A stretch of DNA of 64,000 nt from Salipiger aestuarii (GTDB lineage Bacteria > Pseudomonadota > Alphaproteobacteria > Rhodobacterales > Rhodobacteraceae). The notes beneath the pieces were generated by a model. It was not told where the DNA came from. It did not search any database and was given only the letters and a program-made list of their open reading frames with translations. The position numbers were made by a program, and so were the translations under genes. The DNA lies in assembly GCF_003259905.1 (NCBI RefSeq), contig NZ_QLMG01000006.1, positions 1 to 64,000 of the forward strand, given 5' to 3'. This document shows, piece after piece, positions 7,937 to 17,682 of this stretch; the first letter of the stretch is position 1, and every line of letters starts with the position of its first letter.

Positions 7937-9776
7937 AACCGCGGGGCTGGACCCCGTGCTTGGATTTGCTTTGGTGGGCGCGCTTGGCGTGGGGTCGCAG
8001 TGGCTGGCGTGGAGGCTGCGGATGCCGGCGATCGTGCTGATGCTGGCCGCGGGGCTGGCGGTCGGGCCGGGCCTGGGCGTGCTGGCCCCGTCCGAACAGT
8101 TCGGCGATCTGATGCAGCCGATGCTGGCCATCGCCGTCGCCATCATCCTGTTCGAAGGCGGCATGACGCTGAATGTGCGGTCGTTGTCGGATGCCGCTGT
8201 CGGCGTGCGGCGGCTGGTGTTCATCGGCGGCCCGTTGGGATGGGCCGCCTCGGCGGCGGCGCTGCATTGGGCGGCGGGGCTCAGCTGGCAGACCTCGGCG
8301 GTGTTCGGCGGCATCATGATTGTCACCGGCCCCACCGTCATCGCGCCGCTGCTGCGTCAGGCACGGCTGCGCAAGCGGCCCGCGGCCCTGCTGCAATGGG
8401 AAGCCATCGTCAACGACCCGGTCGGCGCGCTGGCCGCCGTTCTGGCGTTCGAGGTGGTCGTGGTGTTCGGCAACGGCGCCTCGGCGGGGGGCGCGATATT
8501 CGACATGGTGACGGGCATCGCCATCGCCGCCGCGCTTGGCGCGGCGGGGGGCTGGGGGCTGGCACAGGCGTTTCGCAACGCGCTGGTGCCGGAATACATG
8601 AAGGTGCCGGTGCTGTTCACCCTGCTGCTGGTGGTGTTCGCGGTATCGGATGCGATCCTGCACGAATCCGGCCTGCTGGCGGTCACGGTCATGGGGCTGT
8701 GGATCGCCAACGCCGATCTGCCCAGCTACGCCGAGCTGCGCCGGTTCAAGGAACACGCGACGATCCTGCTGGTGTCGGGCGTGTTCATCCTGCTCGCCGC
8801 CAACATGGATCGCGCCACGCTGCTGGCGATGGACTGGCGTACGCTGGCTTTCGTGGTGACGGTGATCCTGATCGCGCGGCCCCTGCCGGTTCTTGTCGCG
8901 CTGGCCTTTTCCGACATCCCGTTGCGTGAACGGCTGCTGGTGGCCTTTACCGGCCCGCGCGGGGTCGTGTTGGTCGCCGTGGCTGGTCTGTTCGGCGACC
9001 TGCTGGTCGATGTCGGGGTCGAGGACGGGGCGCAGGTCACCATGCTGGCCTTTGCGCTGGTGGCCGCGACCGTGGTGCTGCACGGATTCACGCTGACGCC
9101 GATGGCGCGCTGGCTGGGGCTGACCGCGACCGAAACGCCCGGCGTGCTGATCGTGGGGGGATCGCGCTGGGCAACGGCGCTGGGGCTGGCTTTTGCCAAG
9201 CTCGACCTGCCGGTGATGGTGGCCGATCCCAATCTTGCGCATCTGCGCAGCGCGCGCGACGCGGGTCTGGACACGTTCTGGGGTGACATCCTGTCCGAGG
9301 TGGCCGAGCACAAGCTGGACCTTGTGACCTATGACAAGGTCATCGCGGCATCCGACAACGACGCCTACAACACGCTTGTCGCCACCGACCTTGCGCCGGA
9401 ATTCGGGCGCGAGCATGTGTTCCAGCTCAGGCGTCTGCGCCAGTCGTCGCGCCATGCGCTGCCATCCACCCTGGGCGGGCAGGCCATCGCCGCCGACGAG
9501 ACCTATTTCGAGGCCAATGCCCGGCTTGCCGACGGCTGGGAATTCCGCGTCACCAAGCTTTCGGATGAATTCACGCTGGAGCAATGGCGCGACAGGCACC
9601 CCGACGCGGTGCCCGTCGCAGATCTTGGGCCCGGCGGCACGCTGAGGCTGCTGGGTCCCGACACCAAGGTGAAATCCACCGATGGCACCCGTCTGCTGTT
9701 CCTGGGTCCCAAACGCGAGGAACGCAAGGAGGACCGGCGCGATGAGAATGGGCAGGACACGCTGAAAAGTGCTTGA
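7923..9776 (+). CDS. cation:proton antiporter (CPA1/NhaP-like) with RCK-type C-terminal domain
   Basis: A 617-residue membrane protein. The first ~390 residues are very hydrophobic with about 12 helices. They include the CPA signature region ILFEGGMTLN, GPTVIAPLL and the ion-binding ND motif in EAIVNDPVGALAAVLAFE, followed by FTGPRGVV. From about residue 400 a TrkA-N/RCK-like Rossmann domain begins (PGVLIVGGSRWATALGLAFA), then a TrkA-C-like tail. It probably exchanges Na+ or K+ for H+, gated by a nucleotide or redox ligand. It overlaps the preceding SDR-like gene. The canonical GxGxxG of RCK is altered to GGSRWA. Confidence 0.87.
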   Translation: MAVAETAGLDPVLGFALVGALGVGSQWLAWRLRMPAIVLMLAAGLAVGPGLGVLAPSEQFGDLMQPMLAIAVAIILFEGGMTLNVRSLSDAAVGVRRLVFIGGPLGWAASAAALHWAAGLSWQTSAVFGGIMIVTGPTVIAPLLRQARLRKRPAALLQWEAIVNDPVGALAAVLAFEVVVVFGNGASAGGAIFDMVTGIAIAAALGAAGGWGLAQAFRNALVPEYMKVPVLFTLLLVVFAVSDAILHESGLLAVTVMGLWIANADLPSYAELRRFKEHATILLVSGVFILLAANMDRATLLAMDWRTLAFVVTVILIARPLPVLVALAFSDIPLRERLLVAFTGPRGVVLVAVAGLFGDLLVDVGVEDGAQVTMLAFALVAATVVLHGFTLTPMARWLGLTATETPGVLIVGGSRWATALGLAFAKLDLPVMVADPNLAHLRSARDAGLDTFWGDILSEVAEHKLDLVTYDKVIAASDNDAYNTLVATDLAPEFGREHVFQLRRLRQSSRHALPSTLGGQAIAADETYFEANARLADGWEFRVTKLSDEFTLEQWRDRHPDAVPVADLGPGGTLRLLGPDTKVKSTDGTRLLFLGPKREERKEDRRDENGQDTLKSA

Positions 9777-9954
9777 AATCAGAGCAATTACCATTTTAAT
9801 CGAATATCAGGGTTCCTGACGTCACAAAGGGGTGTGTTGATTGGCCGTGCTAACTGTCGCCACGATCCATGGACCGGTCCTTGCCGGGCGATCCGGTCTC
9901 CGCCAGCAGCCTGCGCGGCACACAAGCCGTCGCTGTCGACAGGACGTAAGACGC
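9777..9954. promoter_or_regulatory. AT-rich intergenic region, probable promoter of the TLDc-like gene
   Basis: The first 60 bases after the antiporter stop are distinctly AT-rich against the GC-rich surroundings (attaccattttaatcgaat at about 9786-9805), which suggests a promoter. No clear terminator hairpin is seen. A short purine stretch (aggacgtaag, 9941-9950) precedes the chosen start of the next gene and serves as a weak ribosome binding site. Confidence 0.4.
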
Positions 9955-10710
9955 ATGGTGTGGGCCCAATACGCCGCCGTGCTCGTGCTGGCGCTGTCCG
10001 GAACGGCGCAGGCCGTAACCGTTTCGCCCGTGGCGCAGTTGCTTGATCCGGCGGGATCTGCGCAGCTACAGGACTGGATCGGCCTTGGCGATCAGGGCTT
10101 TACCCGGATCTGGCAGGGCGAGGCCGGGGTTGCGACCGCCGCCGGCTTTCACGCTGCGGTCGACGGGGCCGGGCCGACGGTGTCGATCTTTCGGATCACG
10201 CTGCACGACGGCAGCGCTTCCCTGATCGGTGGGCATTCGACCATAGACTGGGGCACGGCGAGCGGCTTTCATGCGGACCCCGACGCTTTTGTGTTCAACC
10301 TGACCGCGACCGAGATCCAGCGCCCGCATTCCGGCGTGACGGGCGCGCAGGCCATCTATGTCGACCCGGCGTATTTCCCCACCTTTGGCGGGGGGCACGA
10401 CCTGATTGGCGGGATCGGCACGCTGGGCGTCGCGGTGCGCGGCAGCAATGTCCAGCAGGACGGGTACAGCTATGCCTACAGCTACGATCCGGGGCAGGGC
10501 CAGATCGCGCTGGTTGGCGACAGCGGGTCGGGATGGGGCAATTCGGGCTATGGTTACGACGCCTGGTCGGTCGACGCGCTTGAGGTTTACAGCTATATGC
10601 CCCGGATCACCGACCCGACCCCGGACGCCACGCCGGTGCCGCTGCCGGCGGCGCTGCCGCTGCTGGCCGGGGCCGTGCTGGCGGCGGCAGCGTTGCGCCG
10701 CCCGGGCTGA
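9955..10710 (+). CDS. secreted TLDc-like domain protein with VPLPA-CTERM sorting signal
   Basis: A 251-residue protein from ATG 9955. It has a signal peptide (about residues 1-20, cleavage after GTAQA). A central domain carries the pattern of eukaryotic TLDc domains: FTRIWQGEAG, AGFHAAVDGAGPTVSIFR, a GG-H-S-W block, SGFHADPDAFVFNLT and FPTFGGGHDL. The C-terminal VPLPAALPLLAGAVLAAAALRR is a PEP-CTERM-type (VPLPA) membrane-sorting tail followed by arginines. Such tails are recognised by exosortase/archaeosortase-type systems in Rhodobacterales. The protein is therefore predicted to be exported and surface-anchored or shed. TLDc function is unsettled (oxidation resistance in eukaryotes). An earlier in-frame start at 9841 would bury the signal peptide, so I reject it. 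Confidence 0.75.
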   Translation: MVWAQYAAVLVLALSGTAQAVTVSPVAQLLDPAGSAQLQDWIGLGDQGFTRIWQGEAGVATAAGFHAAVDGAGPTVSIFRITLHDGSASLIGGHSTIDWGTASGFHADPDAFVFNLTATEIQRPHSGVTGAQAIYVDPAYFPTFGGGHDLIGGIGTLGVAVRGSNVQQDGYSYAYSYDPGQGQIALVGDSGSGWGNSGYGYDAWSVDALEVYSYMPRITDPTPDATPVPLPAALPLLAGAVLAAAALRRPG

Positions 10711-10803
10711 CCGCGCGGGGCGGGTTTTCCGCCTTTTCCGGTGCGGTGTTTGACCTTGCAGACCGGCGTGATAAGGAACGCCGATGCCAAGGAGACAAGA
10801 CCG

Positions 10804-12546
10804 ATGAACCTCTTCACCGACATTCGCGCGCTCGTGCTTTCCGCGATCGGAGCGCTTCAGGCCGAGGGCACGCTGCCCGAGGGGCTGAACACCGCGCCCG
10901 TGACGGTGGAACCCCCCCGAGACCCCCTGCATGGCGACATGGCCACCAACGCCGCCATGGTGCTGGCCAAGCCCGCCAGACTGAAACCGCGCGACATCGC
11001 CGAGGCGCTGGCCACCCGCATCGCCTCGGATCCGCGGGTGAGCTCTGCCGAAGTGGCGGGGCCGGGGTTCCTGAACCTGCGGCTGGCGCCGTCGCTGTGG
11101 CAGGCGCTGCCGCGCGCGGTGCTGGATCGGGGCGCGGATTTCGGACGCTCGGGGATGGGGCAGGGCGCGAAGGTCAATGTCGAATATGTGTCCGCCAACC
11201 CGACCGGCCCGCTGCATGTGGGGCATACGCGTGGCGCGGTGTTCGGCGATGCGCTGGCCAGCCTGCTGGATTTCGCCGGCTATGAGGTGACGCGCGAATA
11301 TTACATCAACGACGGCGGCGCCCAGGTCGATGTGCTCGCGCGGTCGGTGTACCTGCGCTATCTCGAAGCGCATGGGCAAGCGGTCGAATTCGCCGATGGC
11401 ACCTATCCGGGCGAATACCTGATCGCGGTCGGCGAAAAGCTGAAAGAGCGGGTCGGCGACAGGTTCCTGAACACCGGCGAGCAGGTCTGGCTGGAGGAGG
11501 TGCGCGATTTCGCCACTGCCGAGATGATGGATCTGATCCGCGAGGATCTGGCGATGCTCGGCGTCCGGATGGACCGGTTCTTTTCGGAAAAATCGCTGTA
11601 TGGGACGGGCAGGATCGAAGCGGCCATCGAGTCGCTGAAAGACAAGGGACTGATCTATCGCGGCGTGCTGGAGCCGCCCAAGGGCAAGACCCCCGAAGAC
11701 TGGGAGCCGCGCGAACAGACCCTGTTCAAGTCGACCGAGCACGGCGACGATGTCGACCGTCCGATCATGAAATCCGACGGAGCCTGGACCTATTTCTCGC
11801 CCGACATCGCCTATCACTACGACAAGGTGCAGCGTGGCTATGACCAGCTGATCGACGTGTTCGGTGCCGATCACGGCGGCTATGTCAAGCGGATGAAGGC
11901 GGCGGTTTCGGCGCTGTCGGACGGCCAGACCCCGCTCGATGTCAAGCTGATCCAGCTGGTGAAGCTGTTCAAGAACGGCGAGCCGTTCAAGATGTCCAAA
12001 CGCGCGGGCACCTTCGTCACCCTGCGCGACGTGGTCGAAGAGGTCGGCCCCGATGTCACCCGCTTCGTCATGCTGACCCGCAAGAACGATGCCCCGCTGG
12101 ATTTCGATTTCGACAAGGCGATCGAACAAAGCCGCGACAACCCGGTGTTTTATGTGCAATACGCCCACGCACGGGTCTGTTCGGTGATGCGCAAGGCGGC
12201 GCAGGCGGGGGTCGATGTCTCCGACGCGGCGCTGTCGGCGGCGGATCTGTCGGTGCTGTCGCACGAGGCGGAACTGGGTCTGATGAAAAAGCTCGCCGAA
12301 TGGCCGCGTCTGATCGAGATCGCCGCCAAGGGGCACGAGCCGCACAAGGTGGCGATCTGGCTCAACGAGCTGGCGTCGGATCTGCACGGGCTGTGGAACC
12401 GCGGCCATGACGACCCGACGTTGCGTTTTCTTCAGGACGATCCGGCCACCAGCCAGAGCAAAATCGCGCTGGCGCGGGCCGTCGCGGTTGTCATTTCGGC
12501 GGGGCTTGGTATCCTTGGCGTGACCCCGATGGAAGAAATGCGCTGA
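10804..12546 (+). CDS. argS: arginyl-tRNA synthetase
   Basis: A 580-residue class I synthetase. The N-terminal tRNA-binding Arg-tRNA-synt-N domain is followed by the HIGH-type motif HVGH at residues 138-141 ([19 protein letters not shown]) and a KMSK motif near 396-399 ([11 protein letters not shown]). The C-terminal anticodon-binding DALR domain includes [20 protein letters not shown]. It charges tRNA-Arg in the cytoplasm. The SD sequence ccaaggaga precedes the ATG. It leads the argS-SPOR-nagZ-scpA-scpB run. Confidence 0.97.
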   Translation: MNLFTDIRALVLSAIGALQAEGTLPEGLNTAPVTVEPPRDPLHGDMATNAAMVLAKPARLKPRDIAEALATRIASDPRVSSAEVAGPGFLNLRLAPSLWQALPRAVLDRGADFGRSGMGQGAKVNVEYVSANPTGPLHVGHTRGAVFGDALASLLDFAGYEVTREYYINDGGAQVDVLARSVYLRYLEAHGQAVEFADGTYPGEYLIAVGEKLKERVGDRFLNTGEQVWLEEVRDFATAEMMDLIREDLAMLGVRMDRFFSEKSLYGTGRIEAAIESLKDKGLIYRGVLEPPKGKTPEDWEPREQTLFKSTEHGDDVDRPIMKSDGAWTYFSPDIAYHYDKVQRGYDQLIDVFGADHGGYVKRMKAAVSALSDGQTPLDVKLIQLVKLFKNGEPFKMSKRAGTFVTLRDVVEEVGPDVTRFVMLTRKNDAPLDFDFDKAIEQSRDNPVFYVQYAHARVCSVMRKAAQAGVDVSDAALSAADLSVLSHEAELGLMKKLAEWPRLIEIAAKGHEPHKVAIWLNELASDLHGLWNRGHDDPTLRFLQDDPATSQSKIALARAVAVVISAGLGILGVTPMEEMR

Positions 12547-12653
12547 GCCAGCAACGCCGCGCCGCCTCGGGGTCCGACGAGCAGACGAACGGGCAGACGA
12601 ATGCGCAGATCAGACTGCCGCAGGGGATGCCCTGTGCAGGGCAAGAGGCAGAC

Positions 12654-13718
12654 ATGGCGGATTTCACCTATGACGGGCCCGCGCCGGACAAGGCGCAGGC
12701 GCCACGGGGGCGCAAGATGGCGAACCTGGCCAATTGGGCGGGGGCTGCGGTGTCGCTTGCGCTTGTCGCTGGCGTCGGGGTCTGGGGCTACAAGCTGTTG
12801 GTGCGCGACGTGGCCGGGGTTCCGGTTGTGATGGCAATGGAAGGGCCGATGCGCGTCACCCCCAAGGATCCGGGCGGCACGCTGGCCGATCACCAGGGTC
12901 TGGCGGTCAACGATGTCGCGGCCACCGGCCTTGCCACGCCCGTGCCCGACCGGCTGATGCTGGCGCCCGCGCAGCCCGGCCTTTCGGATGAGGATCTGCC
13001 GCATGCCGAACTGCCGGTGCCCGTCACGATGCCCGCCACGATGCCCGCCGCGGTACCGGCCCGCGGCACAACCGGCAGCGCCGAGGCGCCGCAGCTCTCC
13101 GAAACCGATCCGCCGCGTGCGGTGCCGGTGACCGAAACCGGCGAGATCGACATTCTGGCGCTGGCCGACCAGATCGCCGCGGGCGCCGCGCCGCTGGGCG
13201 AGCTTGAAGACGGCGAAGACCCCGACATGCCGGCCATCGAAAGGCAAATGCCCGAGATCGTCACCGACGGCTCCGATCTTTTTCCCGAAAACGAGGACAG
13301 CAGCGATGCGGTTTACAAGGCGCCGCCGCCGGGCGCGCTTACACGGTCGCTGCGTCCCAGGGACCGGCCCGCAGTGCTGACGCGGGCGCCGATGGCCGAT
13401 CAGGTGGCGGCGCTGGTGGCAGCGGAATCGGCGGGGCCGACCGATCTCGACCCCGACACGCTGCCCGCCGGCACGCGTCTGGCGCAGCTTGGCGCCTACG
13501 ACAGCCCCGAAACCGCGCGCAAGGAATGGGACAGGTTCTCGACCCGGTTCGGCGAGTTCATGGCGGGCAAGGACCGGGTGATCGAACGCGCGACATCGGG
13601 CGGGCGGGTGTTCTATCGTCTGCGCGCCGCCGGGTTCCAGGACCTGTCGGATGCGCGCCGCTTTTGCGCCGCGCTGGTTGCGGAAAACACCGATTGCATC
13701 CCGGTGACCACGCGGTGA
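12654..13718 (+). CDS. SPOR-domain membrane protein
   Basis: A 354-residue protein with a short cytoplasmic N-terminus, one transmembrane helix at about residues 25-45 (AAVSLALVAGVGVWGY), a Pro/Ala/Glu-rich linker of roughly 230 residues, and a C-terminal SPOR domain. The SPOR domain begins near residue 266 (RLAQLGAYDSPETARKEWDRF) and ends RFCAALVAENTDCIPV. SPOR domains bind denuded septal peptidoglycan, so a role in division or envelope remodelling is likely. That fits its overlap with nagZ (GTGA, 4 bp). Confidence 0.88.
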   Translation: MADFTYDGPAPDKAQAPRGRKMANLANWAGAAVSLALVAGVGVWGYKLLVRDVAGVPVVMAMEGPMRVTPKDPGGTLADHQGLAVNDVAATGLATPVPDRLMLAPAQPGLSDEDLPHAELPVPVTMPATMPAAVPARGTTGSAEAPQLSETDPPRAVPVTETGEIDILALADQIAAGAAPLGELEDGEDPDMPAIERQMPEIVTDGSDLFPENEDSSDAVYKAPPPGALTRSLRPRDRPAVLTRAPMADQVAALVAAESAGPTDLDPDTLPAGTRLAQLGAYDSPETARKEWDRFSTRFGEFMAGKDRVIERATSGGRVFYRLRAAGFQDLSDARRFCAALVAENTDCIPVTTR

Positions 13719-14719
13719 GTCTTCGGTTCGGCGCCACAATACTGGCCCCCGAAGGCCCGGTGCTGACCGACCGCGAAAGCCGGTTCTTTGCGGATGCGGA
13801 CCCGTTCGGGTTCATTCTGTTCGCGCGCAACCTTGCGGATGGCGACCAGATCCGCGCGCTGACCGCCGATCTGCGCGATGCGGTGGGACGGCGCGCGCCG
13901 GTGTTCATCGACCAGGAAGGCGGGCGCGTGCAACGCCTGCGCCCGCCGCTGGCCTCCGACTGGCTGCCGCCGCTGGATGACGTGGCGCGCTTTGGCCCGA
14001 ATGCCGCGCAGGCGATGCGCCTGCGCTATCGCATCACAGCCGCCGAACTGATGCGCTATGGCATTGATGGCAATTGCGCGCCGATGCTGGATGTGGCGCG
14101 CCCGGACACGCATCCTTTCCTGCGCAACCGCTGTTACGGCGAAACCGCCGTCCAGGTGCAGGAAATCGGCATCGCCGTGGCGCAGGGACTTATGCAGGGC
14201 GGCGTTCTGCCGGTGATAAAGCACTTGCCGGGGCACGGCTTGGCACAGCTTGACAGCCACAAGGATCTGCCCTGCATCGACGCTTCGCGCAGCGAACTTG
14301 ACCGCGTGGATTTCGAAGCGTTCCGCCCCTTTCACGACGCGCCCCTGGGGATGACCGCGCATCTGGTGTTCAAGCGGCTGAACACGCAGCCCGCCACCAT
14401 CGACCCGGCCATGATCGGCCTGATCCGGCGCGAGATCGGCTTTACCGGGCTGCTGATGACCGATGACATTTCGATGCACGCGCTGTCGGGCAGCGTGGCG
14501 ACGCGGGGCGCGGCGGCGCTGGCGGCGGGCTGTGATTGCGTATTGCACTGCAACGGCGACTTTGCTGAAATGCTGGCGCTGGCGGACGCCGCGGGGGGGA
14601 TGACGGGGCAGGCACAGGTGCGTGCCGAGGCCGCGCTGGCCGCCCGTACCGTGCCCGCCGAGGTTGACATCGAGGCGCTACAGGCCGAGCGCGAGGCGCT
14701 TTTGTCCGGTCGCCCATGA
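13715..14719 (+). CDS. nagZ: beta-N-acetylhexosaminidase NagZ
   Basis: A 334-residue GH3 enzyme, the normal NagZ length. Motifs: FIDQEGGRVQRLRPP near residues 63-77, the KH-PGHG signature KHLPGHGLAQLDSHKD near 169, and the nucleophile Asp in LLMTDDISMHAL near 249. It removes N-acetylglucosamine from muropeptides during peptidoglycan recycling in the cytoplasm. The start is GTG 13715, overlapping the SPOR gene stop, so expression is probably coupled. Confidence 0.95.
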   Translation: MSLRFGATILAPEGPVLTDRESRFFADADPFGFILFARNLADGDQIRALTADLRDAVGRRAPVFIDQEGGRVQRLRPPLASDWLPPLDDVARFGPNAAQAMRLRYRITAAELMRYGIDGNCAPMLDVARPDTHPFLRNRCYGETAVQVQEIGIAVAQGLMQGGVLPVIKHLPGHGLAQLDSHKDLPCIDASRSELDRVDFEAFRPFHDAPLGMTAHLVFKRLNTQPATIDPAMIGLIRREIGFTGLLMTDDISMHALSGSVATRGAAALAAGCDCVLHCNGDFAEMLALADAAGGMTGQAQVRAEAALAARTVPAEVDIEALQAEREALLSGRP

Positions 14720-14744
14720 TGGCCGGCCCTGATGGACGCCCCTG

Positions 14745-15542
14745 ATGGACGACAACGATTTCGACCCGATCGAGGACACGCTCGGCGTTGCTGACCGGCT
14801 TGCCGCAGAGGCGCTGATCGTCGATGTCGACGGCTTCGAAGGCCCGCTTGACCTGCTGCTGTCGCTGTCGCGCACGCAAAAGGTCGACCTGCGCAAGATC
14901 TCGGTGCTGGATCTGGCGCGCCAGTATCTGGGCTTTGTGCAACAGGCCAAGGCGCTGCGCATCGAACTTGCCGCTGATTACCTCGTGATGGCGGCGTGGC
15001 TGGCCTATCTGAAATCGCGCCTGCTGCTGCCCCCCGATCCCGCCGAGGACGGCCCCTCGGGCGAGGAACTGGCGGCGCATCTGGCGTTTCAGCTGGAACG
15101 CTTGCAGGCGATGCGCGACGTCGCGGCCCGGCTGATGGCCCGCGACCGGCTGGGGCGCGATTTCTTCGCGCGCGGCCAGGTGCAGACGGTCGAACGGGTG
15201 CGCAAGGTGCGCTACACCGCCACGCTGCTCGACCTGATGCAGGGCTATGCCCGCCTGCGCACCCGCGATGAATTTCGCCCCTTCGTGATGGACCGCGACA
15301 GTGTCTATACCATGGAAGAGGCGCTGGGGCGGATGCGCGGCCTGCTCGGCTTTGCCGGGCAATGGACGGACATCGCGGCCTGGCTGCCCGATGGCTGGGA
15401 TGCGGACCCGGTGAAATGGCGCTCGGCCACCGCGGCGACCTTTGCCGCCTCGCTGGAACTGGTCAAGGAGGGCCATGCCGAGATAAGGCAGTCCGAAACC
15501 TTCGCGCCGATCGAGCTGCGCAAACGGGATGGACGGGAATGA
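14745..15542 (+). CDS. scpA: segregation and condensation protein A
   Basis: A 265-residue ScpA. The family signature FEGPLDLLLSL is at residues 31-41, with further conserved segments ISVLDLARQY, LVMAAWLAYLKSRLLLP and a C-terminal winged-helix region. This kleisin bridges SMC and ScpB to form the chromosome condensation complex. A 12-bp direct repeat (ccctgatggacg) just before the start places an out-of-frame ATG at 14732; the ATG at 14745 is in frame. It overlaps scpB by ATGA. Confidence 0.95.
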   Translation: MDDNDFDPIEDTLGVADRLAAEALIVDVDGFEGPLDLLLSLSRTQKVDLRKISVLDLARQYLGFVQQAKALRIELAADYLVMAAWLAYLKSRLLLPPDPAEDGPSGEELAAHLAFQLERLQAMRDVAARLMARDRLGRDFFARGQVQTVERVRKVRYTATLLDLMQGYARLRTRDEFRPFVMDRDSVYTMEEALGRMRGLLGFAGQWTDIAAWLPDGWDADPVKWRSATAATFAASLELVKEGHAEIRQSETFAPIELRKRDGRE

Positions 15543-16177
15543 CCGACAACGACAGCCTTTTCGCCGCACCGCCCATGGCCGAACAGGAACGCATGGTCGA
15601 GGCGGTTCTGTTCGCGTCTGCCGGGCCGGTCACCGTGCGCGACCTGGAACAGCGCCTGCCGCATGGTTGCGATCCGGCCGAGGCGCTGATGAATCTGCGC
15701 GCCCGCTACGAAGGACGCGGCGTGCGCATCGTGCGCGTGGGTGACGCCTGGGCGATGCGCACGGCACCCGATCTGGGCTGGCTGATGCAAAAGGAAACGG
15801 TGGAAACCCGCAAGCTTTCGCGCGCCGCCATCGAAACGCTGGCGATCATCGCCTATCACCAGCCGGTCACCCGCGCCGAAATCGAGGAGATCCGCGGCGT
15901 GTCGGTGTCGCGCGGCACGGTGGATCAGCTGCTGGAAATGGAATGGATCCGCTTCGGGCGGCGCAAGATGACGCCGGGGCGGCCCGTGACCTTTGTCGTC
16001 ACGCAGGTCTTTCTGGACCATTTCGGGCTGGAAAACGCCCGAGATCTGCCGGGGCTGAAGGAGCTGCGCGCGGCGGGGCTGCTGGAAAGCCGGCCCGCAT
16101 TTGGCGCGTTGCCCGGTGCCACAGCGGCGGATGACGAAGACGAGGCGCCCGGACAGAGCGAATTGTTCGAAGACTGA
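15539..16177 (+). CDS. scpB: segregation and condensation protein B
   Basis: A 212-residue ScpB with two winged-helix domains. Conserved segments include MVEAVLFASAGPVTVRDL, LSRAAIETLAIIAYHQPVTRAEIEEIRG and the VSRGTVDQLLEMEWI block. It dimerises and binds the ScpA kleisin in the SMC complex. The tail is acidic (DDEDEAPGQSELFED). In many relatives tatABC follows; here a GGDEF-like gene follows instead. Confidence 0.94.
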   Translation: MTDNDSLFAAPPMAEQERMVEAVLFASAGPVTVRDLEQRLPHGCDPAEALMNLRARYEGRGVRIVRVGDAWAMRTAPDLGWLMQKETVETRKLSRAAIETLAIIAYHQPVTRAEIEEIRGVSVSRGTVDQLLEMEWIRFGRRKMTPGRPVTFVVTQVFLDHFGLENARDLPGLKELRAAGLLESRPAFGALPGATAADDEDEAPGQSELFED

Positions 16178-16250
16178 CGTCCGCTGGCCGCGCGTGGCCG
16201 GTTTAACAGATCTTCAATGCCGCTTTCCTACAGTTCGGCACGCGGTCGAC

Positions 16251-17672
16251 ATGTTTGTTCGTTTTCCGACCGCTGTGCGAGGGGTCGGCAAATTGCCAGA
16301 GCAGAAACGGCGTTTTGTGTCAGTCGCAAACCTGCGGGCAGGGGATTCGGGGGTGGTTACGCCAGTCTCGCTGCGCGCGCTGATGTGGATGCGCCAGGGC
16401 TGTCTTGGAATCGTGGTCTTGATCTGCCTGATGGCGATCGAAGGCCATGTTTACAGCGTTCCCGCGTTCTATTCCCTGTCCGGCGACGCGGTGCTGTCGC
16501 TGCCGACGATCACGGCTACGGCGTTGTGCTGTGCGGCGTTGCTGCTGCAGCGCGCCCTGCGCGGGGTGTCGCGGTGCGAAGCCGCGCTCTGGGGCATGGT
16601 GATTGTGATTTGCGGTGTCGTCCCGGTCATGCAGCTTCTGGGGAACAGCATCGGCGAGGGCGAAATGGGGCTGAACACCGGCCTGTCCTTTGTCTGCCTG
16701 GGGACGGGGCAGATATTGTTCGCCCGGATGCAAACGCTGCCATTCGTGCTGACGATGGGATCCATGGTGCTGCCGTTCATCGGGATCGTGGGCTATCTGT
16801 TCGGACGCACCGAACTGTTCGGGGCGATGTCGCTGCAAACCGGTTTTGTGCTGGTGGCACTGGGGATCGCCAGCGCCGCGCGCTATGCCCGACGGCCCGT
16901 GCTGCGCGGGCTGCTTGCCGGTTCCGAGGTGGGAGAGGCTGCGCGTCTGGCGGTGATGGGCTGGATTGCCTGGATCCTGCTTGGGGCGGCGCTGAACTGG
17001 ACTGCCCCGGCGGATCTACAGGACAGCGCGGTCTTTATCTTTGTCGCGGTCTCGGGGCTTGGGGGGCTGGCCGTCGTGCTGCTGCTGGCGATGATCGCGG
17101 AAAATCGGCGCGAGCTGCGCAACCGTGATGCGGTTGCGCTGGGGGCCTTGATGGAACGCGATCCGGTGACGGGGCTGCCCTATAGCGGTCTTGGAAAGCT
17201 TTACCTGCGCTGCCATGCGCGCGTCGGGCCGGTGGGAATGATGATGATCGGAGTCGACAACTGGGACTGGATCGTGCGTGAAGGCGGGCGGGAAAACGCC
17301 GAACTGATCCTGCGGCGGATGAGCACGGTGATCGGTCGCGCGGCCGGGCGCCGAGACATGGTTCTGCGTTACGACGACCGGCGTTTCCTCGTGCTGTCGC
17401 ATGGCACGGTCGGGGCCGCGCTTGCACGCAAGGCCGATCGGTTGTGCGGTCTGGTCAATCAGTCTGGCGCGACCGGGACGTGGATGTCCGAATATTCCGC
17501 GTCGGTCGGAACGGCGGTGGGACGGGCCGGAGAATTCGCGCTGGAACCGGCGGTCAGTATGGCGCTTGCCGCCGTACGCAACGCCGAGCGCGCAAAGACC
17601 GGCGGGCCCGACATGTCATATGCGAAAGACTCAGCCGGTTTTCCGGACGTGGCGCACCCCGGTTCCGGCTGA
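16251..17672 (+). CDS. membrane protein with degenerate GGDEF domain
   Basis: A protein of about 473 residues with roughly 8 hydrophobic helices in the first ~300 residues (for example GCLGIVVLICLMAI, MVIVICGVVPVMQLLG). A C-terminal domain resembling diguanylate cyclases follows: RDPVTGLPYSGLGKLY, then RRDMVLRYDDRRFLVLSHG where active enzymes have GGDEF. The catalytic signature is replaced by RYDDR, so c-di-GMP synthesis is unlikely; a receptor or structural role is possible. The start is uncertain: ATG 16251, or GTG 16353 just before VTPVSLRALM. It stands alone after scpB. Confidence 0.65.
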   Translation: MFVRFPTAVRGVGKLPEQKRRFVSVANLRAGDSGVVTPVSLRALMWMRQGCLGIVVLICLMAIEGHVYSVPAFYSLSGDAVLSLPTITATALCCAALLLQRALRGVSRCEAALWGMVIVICGVVPVMQLLGNSIGEGEMGLNTGLSFVCLGTGQILFARMQTLPFVLTMGSMVLPFIGIVGYLFGRTELFGAMSLQTGFVLVALGIASAARYARRPVLRGLLAGSEVGEAARLAVMGWIAWILLGAALNWTAPADLQDSAVFIFVAVSGLGGLAVVLLLAMIAENRRELRNRDAVALGALMERDPVTGLPYSGLGKLYLRCHARVGPVGMMMIGVDNWDWIVREGGRENAELILRRMSTVIGRAAGRRDMVLRYDDRRFLVLSHGTVGAALARKADRLCGLVNQSGATGTWMSEYSASVGTAVGRAGEFALEPAVSMALAAVRNAERAKTGGPDMSYAKDSAGFPDVAHPGSG

Positions 17673-17682
17673 CCACCGCGTG

